Shown: positions 10,141 to 21,106, counted from the first letter of the stretch. The stretch: 64,000 nucleotides of DNA from Bathynomus jamesi (GCA_023014485.1 JAJOZX010001569.1:449001-513000), one strand, 5' to 3'. Notes: generated by a model from the sequence alone, not told the origin. Translations and numbers: made by a program.

Positions 10141-10191
10141 CACAGAGCTCAGGCCAACTAATGCGACCCATTGCACTAACTCCCAAGTTAT

Positions 10192-10291
10192 TAATAGCAG
10201 CACTATCGGGAGCTGAACCCCCAACCTCATCGTTTTCCTGTAAGCGAAGTCACGCAGTCACAGGGATGCGATGCTACCCACTGATCCACGG
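10192..10291 (-). ncRNA. tRNA-like / tRNA-derived SINE head
   Basis: On the minus strand TGGATCAGTGGGTA matches a polymerase III A box, and GGTTCAGCTCC about 70 bases downstream matches a B box (GGTTCGANTCC). The spacing is longer than in a simple tRNA. No cloverleaf with a clear anticodon could be drawn, so it is probably a SINE head or tRNA pseudogene. Confidence 0.5.
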
Positions 10292-10297
10292 AACGTT

Positions 10298-10411
<114 letters not shown>

Positions 10412-11949
10412 TGTTTGAATCCTCCGTCTATGGCCTGGGTTGGTTCGAAGTCGACGAGGGTTCTAGTTAGGTGGCAGCAACAGATGTGTGACTTGTAATA
10501 GTTTTATTCTATATTACTCTCCGAGTTCTTCTAGAGTGGCTCGGAGGACTCTGGTAGACTTACTAAAAATGCTGAAGATTCCGGACTCTTCTTATAGCGT
10601 ATCCGGAAAGTTTAATGACTAAATTATCCTGAAGAGAGCAAGACTCGAAGGATAAGATAAAGACTATCTTTACTGTAATTTACTGCTAAAATGTACAGGT
10701 AGTGCTCAGCCTCTGAATTAGCTTCTGAATTTACAAGGGTAGAGGTTCGACCTCTTTCGACCATGGCTCAGGTCAGAATCTAAAAATTAAGGAGGCAAGG
10801 GGCCTCTGCCCCTTCCTCGCAGTGAGGCTGCTAACAAGGGAGTGTTAATCGAAGTGAAGTCTAAGAAGAAGTGACATTATTTTACAATTACATGATTTAT
10901 ATATTATCTAAATATTGGGGGAATGCAGTGGAAGGTTAAGTTCCCCCCCTTTTAAACACATGATCAGATGAAAGATTCCAAATAAAAATTTTAAAAATAA
11001 AAATTAAAAAACTAATTGTATTTTTCGCCGAGTCTACATTTCTGAAGGCGATATAATTTCGTAGTAGTACATAAGTACAATTTGAGTACATGACTGAGTA
11101 CGTATTAATTTTGGTTCATTACAATTACGATTACAATTACCAATTAATTCATATTCACTTATTGTTGTTTAATTACACTTCAATTTAAAGTACATTACAA
11201 GTTATTACATTAATTACAGTTTCATTAAAGCACATTACTACATTATATATTAAATTATGATCGTTTAATTAAAGTAGTTTCATTAAAGTACATTACGTCG
11301 TTTACAATTCTTACAGTGTTTTTATATTTATATATGGTTATTATATATGGTTATTATATATGGTTATAATATGTGGTATTAATATATGGTTATTAGTTCG
11401 CTTCTGCCGTAGTTAGCGGAATTTGATCACTTACCTCAGCATTTTCGAATTCATTGCGGGAGGTGATATAATTAAAAATAAAAAAAAAAAAAATAATACG
11501 AGAACATATTTGTGCGTTTTCGAACGGACAGATACAAATGCATAAAGTTTTGCGTTTCATAGACTGACACGAGTAAAAATGAATATTTAATAAAATTTAT
11601 ATAGGATAATGGTCAAGATAAGATATGGACGAAGAGATGAATATGGTTGAATAATAATATTTATACTACATAACACCACAACATTATTATTAAAGAAGTT
11701 ACCATACGTTGAATACGGAAGATGTCCAAATACTAAGCACGTGATTCAGTGTACAAGGTATGGGAAACGTAAAGAGAATTAAGTTATTTTATGACGTCAT
11801 AGTGTATAAGTCATTATTAGAAAAGATGAATTAGAGAAATACAGTAATGAATAAAGAAGCACAAATCGAAATTCTATCCAAAACTCGCTTAGGCGATTTT
11901 GGTTTCTCATGTAAAAATGAATATGGATTATTCATTGTTCATTTTTACA
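10412..11949 (-). repeat. LARD 3' LTR
   Basis: Matches 15121-16055 joined to 20311-21029 with scattered differences. The split copy also has about 85 extra bases around 20370-20480. The two LTRs differ at several positions, so the element is not a very recent insertion. Confidence 0.85.
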
Positions 11950-11950
11950 G

Positions 11951-11963
11951 TGTTCCCCTCTCT
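11951..11963 (-). promoter_or_regulatory. Polypurine tract of LARD
   Basis: Minus-strand AGAGAGGGGAACA lies one base from the 3' LTR, the expected place for the plus-strand primer of LTR element replication. Confidence 0.65.
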
Positions 11964-12333
11964 AAAATGGTATTAATTAATACAATAATATAATACAATT
12001 AATACAATACAATTGAGAAAATAACATCTAACGAATTCAAATTAGATGATGACGAAATTTTTTTTACAATACAAATTTTATACAGAACGAGTTCGGGTGG
12101 TTGTGTACAATGCAGAATAATCAAATTTTTAAAATGACACTTGCTTATAAAATATAAAAAATTCAGACTAATCCTTTAATTTATGCAAACAGAATAAAAG
12201 GATTAATACGTTAATTTAGACAAACAATTAAGTTAGACAAAGAATGATATTGTTAAATTTTTAACAAAATTTTATTTTTCTGTGGGGAAAATTACATACA
12301 TAATGAATAGTAGGTAAAAGAGAAAAATATAAA

Positions 12334-12657
12334 TTATTTTTCAAAGTTACCCTGATTGTACAGTCTATAACTAATTTTATTGACTATTGTAGGTAAAAAT
12401 AGAATTACGTAATGGATGATGTATAGACCTGTGGTCAAGTGTGTATTTATGTTTATTGGGTACAGATTGTAGTGGTTGGTGATACGTCCAAAAGGAGAAA
12501 GGGGATTTATAGTTGAATAGTTGAAGTTATACGTCAGTGTGCATATGTATCTATAAATATTGGTAAGAAGCATCTGTAGATGAGTGAGTCGGTACAATAG
12601 TTTTAATGCAAAAGTGACTGGAGGTACGATAGGTAAATGAATTCGAATATGTGTCAA
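12334..12657 (-). CDS. Unrecognised 107-aa open frame in LARD interior
   Basis: An open frame of 107 codons with no motif I recognise, present identically in the right arm at 37084-37407. It is rich in Ile, Leu, Tyr and Asn, as expected from translating AT-rich DNA by chance. I doubt that it is expressed. Confidence 0.15.
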   Translation of the reverse strand: MTHIRIHLPIVPPVTFALKLLYRLTHLQMLLTNIYRYICTLTYNFNYSTINPLSPFGRITNHYNLYPININTHLTTGLYIIHYVILFLPTIVNKISYRLYNQGNFEK

Positions 12658-12739
12658 AAGTAATAAAATTCAATTAGGGTTATAGATTTTACATAATTAA
12701 TCAGTTACACGTATAAGGTAATTAAAAAAACGTACTTAG

Positions 12740-12920
12740 AGGACCTTACAAGTAGATAGATAGATAGATAGAATAACCTTTATTAATAATAAAATAAATA
12801 CAGTAGTCTTTTTACAACTTACAATTTTTATAATGACATAAATAATTGTGAAGCTCAACTATTTATTTTTTTTATTTTTAATTTGGCCCTTAAGCTTTAG
12901 GCTTTACTGGGCAATTACTG
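12740..12920 (-). mobile_element. Possible LINE 3' end inside LARD
   Basis: On the minus strand, AATAAAGGTTATTC is followed by (TCTA)n. A polyadenylation-like signal with a short simple-repeat tail is the usual 3' end of some non-LTR elements. No coding remains. Confidence 0.35.
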
Positions 12921-13739
12921 GGTAATGAAAGTAAATCTAGCGGTATTAAAAATTAAATTTTGAAGGTGGAATTAAATTCGACTAGTAACATTCCTAGCTA
13001 TATATGAACTGTATAACCAATAACATTAACCAGAAGTATCGGTACGATAATTGAATTAAGAAAATTAAGAATACAAATTAAAAATAGAAATCAATTGTGC
13101 ATTTTAATGAACTAAACATATAATATACTTAAAATAAAAAAACACAACTTAACATAAATTGAGGTTATGTTCCATAGTACCAAAGAGGAATTAACCATGG
13201 TTGAACCATTTCTCTGGTTGACATTGGGTTCAACTGGGGTTGGGGTTTTAAAATAAAATAAAATTAAAAAACAAAGTGTTTGGAGTACTGCATTCGGGGG
13301 AATTGAGTGACTAAGCGGGGGGGGGGGGGGGAGTATATGTCTGAAATTGACAAACGTCTTTTCGTTTTTTTTTTAAAGATTGCTTTGTCAGACTGCTTAG
13401 AACAAAAATTAAAGTAGTTCAAACAAACGGAGGGACAGCATGTTCCTCATATACATTACAATAATTATCAAAATCGTTACAACCTTTGTAAAAACGGTTT
13501 TGGTTACAAATAATAAAATACATAACTATATATTTATATACGCAACAAAGGCATGAAAAGAAAAGACAAATCGGTCAATTTCCTTCTTACAAACAAAAAA
13601 AAAGGTTAAACTAAAGACGCAAACCGGTCAATTCAGATTGAATTTAATTCTCTTTTACAACAAAAAAAAGGTTGAATTAAATTCTCTTAAATTACATTTT
13701 CTTGAACTACAAAGGAAAAGTTGAGTTCAATTGACTGCA

Positions 13740-13890
13740 TTGAAAACTGACTGAGACTTGAAACTTGAAAACTGACTGAGACTTGAAACTTGAAAACTGA
13801 CTGAGACTTGAAACTAACTTCAAAACTGATTGAAACTGACTTCAAAACTGACTGAAACTGACTTCAAAACTGACTTGAACTGACTTGAAC
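13740..13890. repeat. Tandem repeat, about 25-bp unit (LARD)
   Basis: Repeats of GAAAACTGACTGAGACTTG and shorter derivatives such as CAAAACTGACTGAAACTGA run through this stretch. Confidence 0.8.
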
Positions 13891-13892
13891 TG

Positions 13893-14375
13893 ATTTGAAC
13901 TGCTATCAAGTACTTCCATGATCTCTGGGGCGGTTGTCCCTCTGGATGCAACCTTCTGACTTGAACTGCTATCAAGTATTTCTATAAATGTCTGGGGCGG
14001 TTGTCCCTCTGGATGCAACCTTCTGACTTGAACTGCTATCAAGTATTTCTATAAATGTCTGGGGCGGTTGTCCCTCTGGATGCAACCTTCTGACTTGAAC
14101 TGCTATCAAGTATTTATATAAATGTCTGGGGCGGTTGTCCCTCTTGGATGCAACCTATTGACTTGAAATAACTGAAATGGACTGCACTGAACTGCTATCA
14201 GTGGAGTCTACTATTCTCTGGGTTTGGTTGTCTCTCTTGGATGCAACCAATTAACTGAAACTAACGGAAAATGACTGCACTTGATCTCTATCAAGTGGAG
14301 ACAATTAACCTCTGGTGTTTGGTTGTCCCTCTTCGTGCAACCGACTTACTTGAACTGCTATCAAGTATCTCTATA
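13893..14375. repeat. Tandem repeat, about 67-bp unit (LARD)
   Basis: Three or four close copies of a unit beginning GAACTGCTATCAAGTATTT and ending GGATGCAACCTTCTGACTT are followed by two or three diverged ones. The unit includes GGGGCGGTTGTCCCTC. It lies in the untranslated interior, and the short open frame crossing it is incidental. Confidence 0.85.
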
Positions 14376-14579
14376 AACGATAAACTCTCTATAAACTCTT
14401 TCTTAATTTGCAAGTCAATTCAATTCAATAATTTGAAAAAATTGTAAACAAAAATAAAAAATAAACAATATTTCACTCGAATGTACGCGAAGGTACGGTA
14501 CTATTATGTTTGGTACATAAAATAAAATTATTCTATACTAACTATAATAGTGAAAATAACTGAAAATAACTCAATGAAA

Positions 14580-14690
14580 TTAATTCTGTGACAATAACTC
14601 TGTGACAATTTCTGTGACAATTAACTTCTGTGACAATTAACTTCTGTGACAATTAACTTCTGTGACTTTTAACTCTGTGAAAATTAGTTT
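14580..14690. repeat. Tandem repeat, about 16-bp unit (LARD)
   Basis: TTCTGTGACAATTAAC repeats about six times with small changes. Confidence 0.85.
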
Positions 14691-15120
14691 CACTAAAAAA
14701 ATGTATCACTGGTGTCTGAAATGTTCACTGTTTCTTGTAAATTCTGGCTTGATACTCATTATTAACTGTTAATAATACTGACTTTTTATATGTTTACAAA
14801 TTTCTTTAAAAAAAACAACTGTACTTAACAAAATTTCTACGGCGAAATCCTTAGAGACGTGTCCTGAAGACGTGTCTTGCTGGTTACTTCTTCTTGGATG
14901 AAAACTAGGCGTGGAGAACTTGGAGTCGTGACACACCGGTTCAAGGGTAGATGTTACGAACTAGAAGTCGTGACACGCCGGTCAACTGGTTTTATCCTGA
15001 TGCAGGGTAATTTCTATCCTGCCTAAAGAGTGGCCACTTGTTAAAATCTTCTTGTTAAAATCCTCTTCTAATCTTGGTAGTAGGGTCGCCAAATGTTTAT
15101 CCTGGCTATAGGGTTGCCAC

Positions 15121-16055
15121 TGTTTGAATCCTCCGTCTATGGCCTGGATTGGTTTGAAGTCGACGGGGGTTCTAGTTAGGTGGCAGCAACGGATGTGTGA
15201 CTTGTAGTAGTTTTCTTCTATATTACTCTCCGAGTTCTTCTATAGTGGCTCGGAGGACTCTGGTAGACTTACTAAATATGCTGAAGATTCCGGACTCTTC
15301 TTATAGCGTATCCGGAAAGTTTAATGACTAAGTTCTCCTGAAGAGAGCAAGGCTCGAAGGATAAGATAAAGACTATCTTTACTGTAATTTACTGCTAAAT
15401 TGTACAGGTAGTGCTCAGCCTCTGAATTAGCTTCTGAATTTACAAGGGTAGAGGTTCGACCTCTTTCGACCATGGCTCAGGGCGGAATCTAAAAATTAAG
15501 GAGGCAAGGGGCCTCTGCCCCCTCCTCGCAGCGAGGCTGCTACAAGGGAGTGTTAATCGAAGTGAAGTCTAAGAAGAAGTGACATTATTTTACAATTACA
15601 TGATTTATATATTATCTAAATATTGGGGGAATGCAGTGGAAGGTTAAGTTTCCCCCCCTTTTAAACACATGATCAGATGAAAGATTCCAAATAAAAATTT
15701 TAAAAATAAAAATAAAAATTAATTGTATTTTTCGCCGAGTCTACATTTCTGAAGGCGATATAATTTCGTAGTAGTACATAAGTACAATTTGAGTACATGA
15801 CTGAGTACGTATTAATTTTGGTTCATTACAATTACGATTACAATTACCAATTAATTCATATTCACTTATTGTTGTTTAATTACACTTCCATTTAAAGTAC
15901 ATTACAAGTTATTATCATTAATTACAGTTTCATTAAAGCACATTACTACATTATATATTAAATTATGATCGTTTAATTAAAGTAGTTTCATTAAAGTACA
16001 TTACGTCGTTTACAATTCTTACAGTGTTTTTATATTTATATATGGTTATTATATA
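15121..16055 (-). repeat. LARD 5' LTR, first part
   Basis: The first 935 bases of the LTR copy interrupted by a mariner at a TA (16054-16055). It starts with TGTTTGAATCCTCC as in the other LTR. Interior sequence adjoining it on the minus strand begins GTGGCAACCCTATAG, a possible primer-binding region that I cannot assign to a tRNA. Confidence 0.82.
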
Positions 16056-16131
16056 CAGGGTGTACATAAAGTCAGGATCTATTTTTGTAAAATAATTATT
16101 TTTTCTATTTTTCTTTTCAGAAGCCCTTAGA

Positions 16132-16834
16132 ATGAATACAGAAGAGCGTGTGGCAATCATGGCCGTAACTACCTATGAGGTCACCGAGGTCCGGACCTCG
16201 GTAATTATTTCCTAAAAAAAAAAAAAGAGACTGAACCGTTCTCCGTGTATGAAACGCATATTACCGCTTTTCTTTTGAAAAGAGGGAGCGTCGAGCGTTT
16301 TGTGTTTTGTGTTTAGTGTATAGCTTGGGTTGTGTTTGTAGATGTCATTTTGGTCTGAATTTTGCTCGTCCCGCCGCGCTCGAAAAAAATCTGGACCTCA
16401 CTAATTTCTAAACCCTAGTTACGGCCCTGGTGGCAATAGTAATTTGGCGAATCGAGGGAAAGAAATACAATGACATCAGAGAGAAGTTTAGAAGGAGATT
16501 TCATAAGCCGGGGCCAATAGACAAGACAATACGAAAATTGGTGAACAAATTTAAACGAACGGGATCTGTAAATGATGAAGCAAGATCAGGACGACCGTGT
16601 ATATCAGATCTTACCGTGAATGCAGTACGCGGAATTATCACTGAGGAGCCTCGTACGTCCGTTTGCTGCATCACACAGACTCGGTCTCCCGACGTCATCT
16701 GTGCACAAAATTCTGAAAGTTAATTTGCAGAAGAAAAGCTATCATTTGCAGGTTTTACATGATTTACATGAGGAAGATTTCCCTCGACGAAGTGCTGTGT
16801 GTGCTGATCTCGTAGAGCAAATCTGGAGTGATAA
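16132..16834 (+). pseudogene. DD41D mariner transposase, N-terminal part (MITE-interrupted)
   Basis: ATGAATACAGAAGAGCG starts the protein at 16132. After removing the MITE and one TSD copy the frame reads MNTEERVAIVIWRIEGKKY and continues to KFKRTGSVNDEARSGRP, a typical mariner DNA-binding region. A frame change follows near 16660-16680. LHEEDFPRRSAVCADLVEQI ends at the CMC-like insertion. Confidence 0.82.
16158..16429. mobile_element. hAT-type MITE (272 bp, 8-bp TSD)
   Basis: Termini CATGGCCGTAACTA and CAGGGCCGTAACTA (inverted) are flanked by identical GTGGCAAT copies at 16150-16157 and 16430-16437. Eight-base duplications and CA-start termini identify a hAT-superfamily derivative. It carries no coding capacity. 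Excision restores the mariner transposase frame exactly. Confidence 0.9.
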
Positions 16835-17387
16835 CACTGGTATGCATCAATTTTGCTGTCAAGGGTTTTGTAAGTGATTCTTATAGAGTTTTTCCTGCTG
16901 ATTTCGAATCTGCAATCCGTTTTTCTCAATCAGCTCAGATTATCCGGCTATGGCCTCATAAGTAAAATAGAATTTTTCGTGATTTTGTCAAAGCGGAATT
17001 GGAACAGTAACATCTATCATCACTTGTTTCACTTGTATAATATCTTTTTTTACTTTTCAGGCATATAGATAAAATATTTCATAATGAATAGAGCGTGTAA
17101 AAATGATCCCAATAGATTCTGCTACATATGTGGGACGGTTACCATGCCAAATAACCAGTCCCAAATCACTAAATTTGTGAAGACAATGTATAGAGCATAC
17201 TTTGGAATTAAGCTAGGGGACCAGGACAAAAATTTCGCCCCTCATATGTGCTGCAAGACGTGCATTGAAAATTTGAGAAGATGGAGCAAAGGCAGAGCGA
17301 AATCTTTGCCTTTTGGAATTCCCATGATTTGGAGAGAAGGAAAGGATCACGTGACAGATTGCTATTTCTGCATGACAAACCTCCAAG

Positions 17388-17788
17388 GTGGGCTTATAAA
17401 TTTATTTTTCTTAAATATTTTGAAATCCTCGTATGAAACTTGACATAATATTCACCATAATGTAATATTCACCATATATAGCATAATATTCACCATAATG
17501 GTAATCATACATTTACATATACATATTGTTATAGAAAATACATTTACACATACATATTGTTATACAAGTTACATTTACATATACAATGATTGTATATTTT
17601 CTTTCTTTTTCATTCATATTGTCCCCGAAGGGACAATATGAATGAAAAAGAAAGAAAATATACAGACTCCATCGACCTATTTCATATCTTACAGACCGCA
17701 GCCTTCCCTCACGAGCCGCCACTGTCTGAATGCTTCTTCTATTTCATATGCAAGTTTTATATCCATGTTTCTGTGTTTCTATTTTCAG
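17388..17788 (+). other. Intron 1 of the CMC-like gene
   Basis: GT at 17388 and TTTTCAG ending at 17788; joining gives an uninterrupted NLQGVNKKNKHIVVYP. The intron contains short repeats (ATTCACCATAAT; ACATTTACATATAC) and a perfect long hairpin. Confidence 0.75.
17591..17664. repeat. Perfect 35-bp stem hairpin, 4-base loop, in intron 1
   Basis: Bases 17591-17625 and 17630-17664 are exact reverse complements, separated by CGAA. The sequence is pyrimidine-rich on one arm (TTTTCTTTCTTTTTCATTC). A transcript would form a 74-nt hairpin. The right arm retains it at 32071-32144. Confidence 0.9.
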
Positions 17789-19344
17789 GAGTTAACAAGA
17801 AGAATAAACACATTGTTGTATACCCTGACATTCCTTCTGCTATGAGACCTGTACCCCATGGTCCTGGAATTCCAATACCCGACCCACCTCAAACCCTGGA
17901 CTTCGATGATTCTGATGATGAATCAATGACCAATGCCAATGACCAGTCCCAGGTATATACCTCAAAATACCGCTTCAAATGAGCCGAGGCCTCTCAACCA
18001 GGCCAAACTTAATGATCTTACCAGGGATTTAGGACTTTCCAAATTAGCTGCCGAGATCTTGGGCTCACGACTTCGAGAGGACAACTTGCTAGCTCCGGGA
18101 ACAACATTCTCCTGGTATAGGAAACGAGAGAAGAATTCCGCAATTTTTTGCAGTGCACGAAAATACCTCTTCCTTAGTGTACTGCTGCAATGTTGAGGGG
18201 CTAATCGAATCCTTGGGCCTGCCATATAACGCATCAGAATGGAGGCTATTTATAGACTCGTCTAAACGAAGTTTGAAAGCAGTACTTCTCAACATTGGGA
18301 ATAGGGTTGCATCAGTCCCTGTAGCACATTCCGTACAACTTACTGAGAGCTACGATAACATGAAAATTTTACTGGATGCTCTCGTATACGACCAACATAA
18401 CTGGAGGATCTGTGGAGATTTGAAGGTAATACTAATATCATAAGTAAACTATTGCTATTGACTATGTTGTTTTTCCAAAGGTTATTTGAGAGCGTATAAG
18501 AACACTTAACTTCCCCATAGAAGTGATACAGTCCAATGCATAGATTTTTTTATCTGATAGAACAAATTCTCTAAATTCTTTAGGTATTTTCATTTTTTTT
18601 CAGATTGTGGCATTTGTATTGGGAATGCAAAGGGGATACACGAAATACCCATGTTTCCTCTGCAAATGGGATAGCCGAGCGGATGAGAAGCACTATGCAC
18701 AGCGTGAATGGGCATCCAGAGAGAATTTTGAACCTGGGTCGCATAATGTCGTTTCAGTGCCCCTTCTACCACCAACAAAAATTTTGCTCCCACCACTTCA
18801 TATTAAGCTCGGCTTGATGAAAAATTTCATCAAATCAATGAATAAGGAGGGTTCAGCATTCCGATATCTCGAGAGTAAATTTCCTCATATATCTGATGCT
18901 AAACTAAATGCTGGGGTTTTTGATGGTCCTCAAATTCGAACTTTGATCAAGGATACTCAGTTCGAAAACGCAATGACTCCAACTGAGAAGAATGCCTGGC
19001 AGGCATTCAAATCAGTTGTCACTGATTTTCTTGGCAAGCGTAGAAGTCCAGAATACGAGTCCGTTGTCGAAAACTTGATGGAAGCTTTCAAAGCTCATGG
19101 GTCGCGCATGTCCATAAAAATGCACTTTTTGTGGTCCCACTTGGACTATTTTCCTGAAAATTGCGGGGATTATAGTGAGGAACAGGGTGAACGATTTCAC
19201 CAAGATATCAAAATAATGGAAGAGAGGTACCAGGGAAACTGGGATATCAATATGCTGGCGGACTATTGCTGGTGTTTGAAGCGAGACGTGCCCGAAGAAA
19301 AACACAGACGGAAAGCCAAAAAAACTTCATTCCTTCCTCAATAA

Positions 19345-19624
19345 ACTTTTTTCCATATTCATTGTATGAATAAAAGTATTTATTCACACAATGTTTTCAT
19401 TTTTCACGAGTGTTCTTATAATATTACTCGTCTACAGTGTTTAAGCTAAAAAAATCAATAAATTTGGGGATAAAATTGGACTTATAATAAATGGCCAATA
19501 GAGACAAAACCTGACCTGATTGAGGAAAACCAATGTCATTTTCGAATTCAGCATGGTCGAATTATATAATATGAGTTGAAAAAACCCTCACAGCAGACAA
19601 AAAAATTTCATATGCATACCAGTG
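19345..19624. other. 3' untranslated and terminal region of CMC-like element
   Basis: Contains AATAAA just after the stop and again near 19370, then the right terminal region with GCTGAATTCGAAAATGACA, mirroring the left terminal GCTGATTTCGAATCTGCAA. Confidence 0.65.
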
Positions 19625-19627
19625 TAA

Positions 19628-20212
19628 TTTAATGGACAACATTCTCTTTAGTGATGAAGCCACTTTCCATACGTGTGGAAAAGTAAATCGCCATAACTGT
19701 CGAATTTGAGCAGATGAAAGACCGAATGATTTCGTCCAAAATTGGGTTTAACAAAATCTAAGGTTTATGGTCCTTTTTTCTTTGCTGAAGCTACAGTTAC
19801 GGGGCTTATTTATCTGGACATGTTGCAGCAATTCCTTGAACCTCAGCTGATTGGGGATAGGATTGTTAGTACCGTCGTCTATCAACATGATGGTGCTCCT
19901 TGTCACTATGCCAAAATTGTTCAGGATTATCTAAATGGACGTTTTCCAAATCGCTGGATCGGACGCGGAAGCAACAGACCTTGGCCAGCGAGATCACCAG
20001 ATTTAACCCCTTTAGATTTCTTTGCATGGGGCTTTATCAAATCGCACGTCTATCAGACGAAGATTACGAGTCTTGAAAACTTACGTACACGTATACGAAC
20101 TGCTGCAGATAACATAACCCCGCAAATGCTCCAGAATGTGTTTAGAAATGCTGCGGAACGATTTGAGCTGTGCAGGGATACTGATGGGTGTCACGTCGAA
20201 TCCTACTCTTAA
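19628..20212 (+). pseudogene. DD41D mariner transposase, C-terminal part
   Basis: Begins LMDNILFSDEATFHTCGKVN (first Asp), then has an in-frame stop and a frame change. From 19742 it reads KVYGPFFFAEATVTG, HDGAPCHYAKIVQDY (second Asp), WIGRGSNRPWPARSPDL and TPLDFFAWGFIKS (third Asp). Forty-one residues separate the last two aspartates. It ends HVESYS, followed by the 3' terminal repeat. Confidence 0.87.
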
Positions 20213-20310
20213 TTATTTAATAAATGTTACCACTTTATCATTTTATGATTGAATTCCATATAATTTCCAAGTGCTTCACAAAAATAGATCCTGACTTTAT
20301 GTACACCCTG

Positions 20311-21026
20311 TATGGTTATTATATATGGTTATAATATATGGTTATAATATATGGTATTAATATATGGTTATTAGTACAACACAAGTACATGGGACATGAC
20401 ACACATGATATAACATAACGCATGATAATGTTATAAATTCGAATCAGAGCGAAAGGAGATTTTTATCTTAGAAGCGTTCGCTTCTGCTGTAGTTAGCGGA
20501 ATTTGATCACTTACCTCAGCATTTTCGAGTTCATTGCGGGAGGTGATATAATTAAAAATAAAAAAAAAAATAATAATACGAGAACGTATTTGTGCGTTTT
20601 CGAACGGACAGATACAAATGCATAAAGTTTTGCGTTTCATAGACTGACACGAGTAAAAATGAATATTTAATAAAATTTGTATAGGATAATGGTCAAGATA
20701 AGATATGGACGAAGAGATGAATATGGTTGAATAATAATATTTATACTACATAACACCACAACATTATTATTAAAGAAGTTACCATACTTTGAATACGGAA
20801 GATGTCCAAATACTAAGCACGTGATTCAGTGTACAAGGTATGGGAAACGTAAAGAGAATTAAGTTATTTTATGACGTCATAGTGTATAAGTCATTATTAG
20901 AAAAGATGAATTAGAGAAATACAGTAATGAATAAAGAAGTACAAATCGAAATTCTATCCAAAACTCGCTTAGGCGATTTTGGTTTGTCATGTAAAAATGA
21001 ATATGGATTATTCATTGTTCATTTTT

Positions 21027-21029
<3 letters not shown>
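20311..21029 (-). repeat. LARD 5' LTR, second part
   Basis: Continues the LTR after the mariner and ends ATTCATTGTTCATTTTTACA as in the other LTR, then passes into an AC/AT microsatellite. Confidence 0.82.

Positions 21030-21103
<74 letters not shown>
21027..21103. repeat. (AC)n(AT)n microsatellite
   Basis: AC repeats followed by AT repeats between the LARD and the next mariner. It supplies the TA target of that mariner. Confidence 0.95.

Positions 21104-21106
<3 letters not shown>

Larger units (their letters stand above)
17084..19344 (+). pseudogene. Putative CMC-like DDE transposase, three exons, two frameshifts
   Basis: Exon 1 (17084-17387) starts MNRACKNDPNRFCYICG and has Cys pairs CYIC, CCKTC and CYFC, likely zinc-binding. 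Intron GT...AG is 17388-17788. Exon 2 (17789-18425) has VYPDIPSAMRPVPHGPG, an acidic DFDDSDDE stretch, then EWRLFIDSSKRSLKAV and ICGDLK. Two frameshifts lie near 17950 and 18135. The second intron is 18426-18603. Exon 3 (18604-19344) is intact: GYTKYPCFLCKWDSR, LLPPLHIKLGLMKNF, YSEEQGERFHQDIKIMEERY and a stop before AATAAA. I recall homologous uncharacterised proteins in many arthropods. The candidate catalytic residues are Asp in LFIDSS, Asp in CGDLK and Glu in EEQGERFH, an inference from CMC-type spacing with the CxxC insert. Confidence 0.7.
16835..19624 (+). mobile_element. DNA transposon with CACTG termini and TAA TSD (CMC-like), nested in mariner
   Basis: Perfect 13-bp terminal inverted repeats CACTGGTATGCAT open a longer imperfect similarity of about 130 bases at both ends. 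The insert is flanked by TAA at 16832-16834 and 19625-19627. Removing it and one TAA fuses the mariner frame to EQIWSDN-LMDNILFSDEA, which proves it is a clean insertion. It encodes one intron-containing gene. CACT(A/G) termini with 2-4 bp duplications are the hallmark of the CACTA/Mirage/Chapaev (CMC) group, so the encoded protein is inferred to be its transposase. Confidence 0.78.
16056..20310 (+). mobile_element. mariner-like element (DD41D) inserted in LARD LTR
   Basis: Terminal inverted repeats CAGGGTGTACATAAAGTCAG and its complement bound the element, flanked by TA at 16054-16055 and 20311-20312. Without its two nested insertions it would be about 1.2 kb. The transposase is split by a hAT MITE near its N-terminus and a CMC-like transposon in mid-gene, and also carries stops and frameshifts. 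Confidence 0.88.
10412..21029 (-). mobile_element. Coding-poor LTR retrotransposon (LARD), left-arm copy
   Basis: Two direct repeats of about 1.54 kb begin TGTTTGAATCC and end TTTTTACA on the plus strand (TG...CA termini): 10412-11949 and 15121-21029. The second is split by a mariner at 16056-20310. A polypurine tract on the minus strand, AGAGAGGGGAACA, abuts the 10412-11949 repeat, which makes this the 3' LTR and gives minus orientation. The 3.2-kb interior has no protease, RT or integrase, and is mostly tandem repeats. It fits a large retrotransposon derivative needing proteins supplied by another element. Microsatellite flanks hide the target duplication. Confidence 0.82.

Noticed and set aside
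13893..14375. Regular 67-bp repeats as a CRISPR-like array
   Set aside because: There are no unique spacers; the whole unit repeats in tandem and lies in a eukaryotic LTR element.
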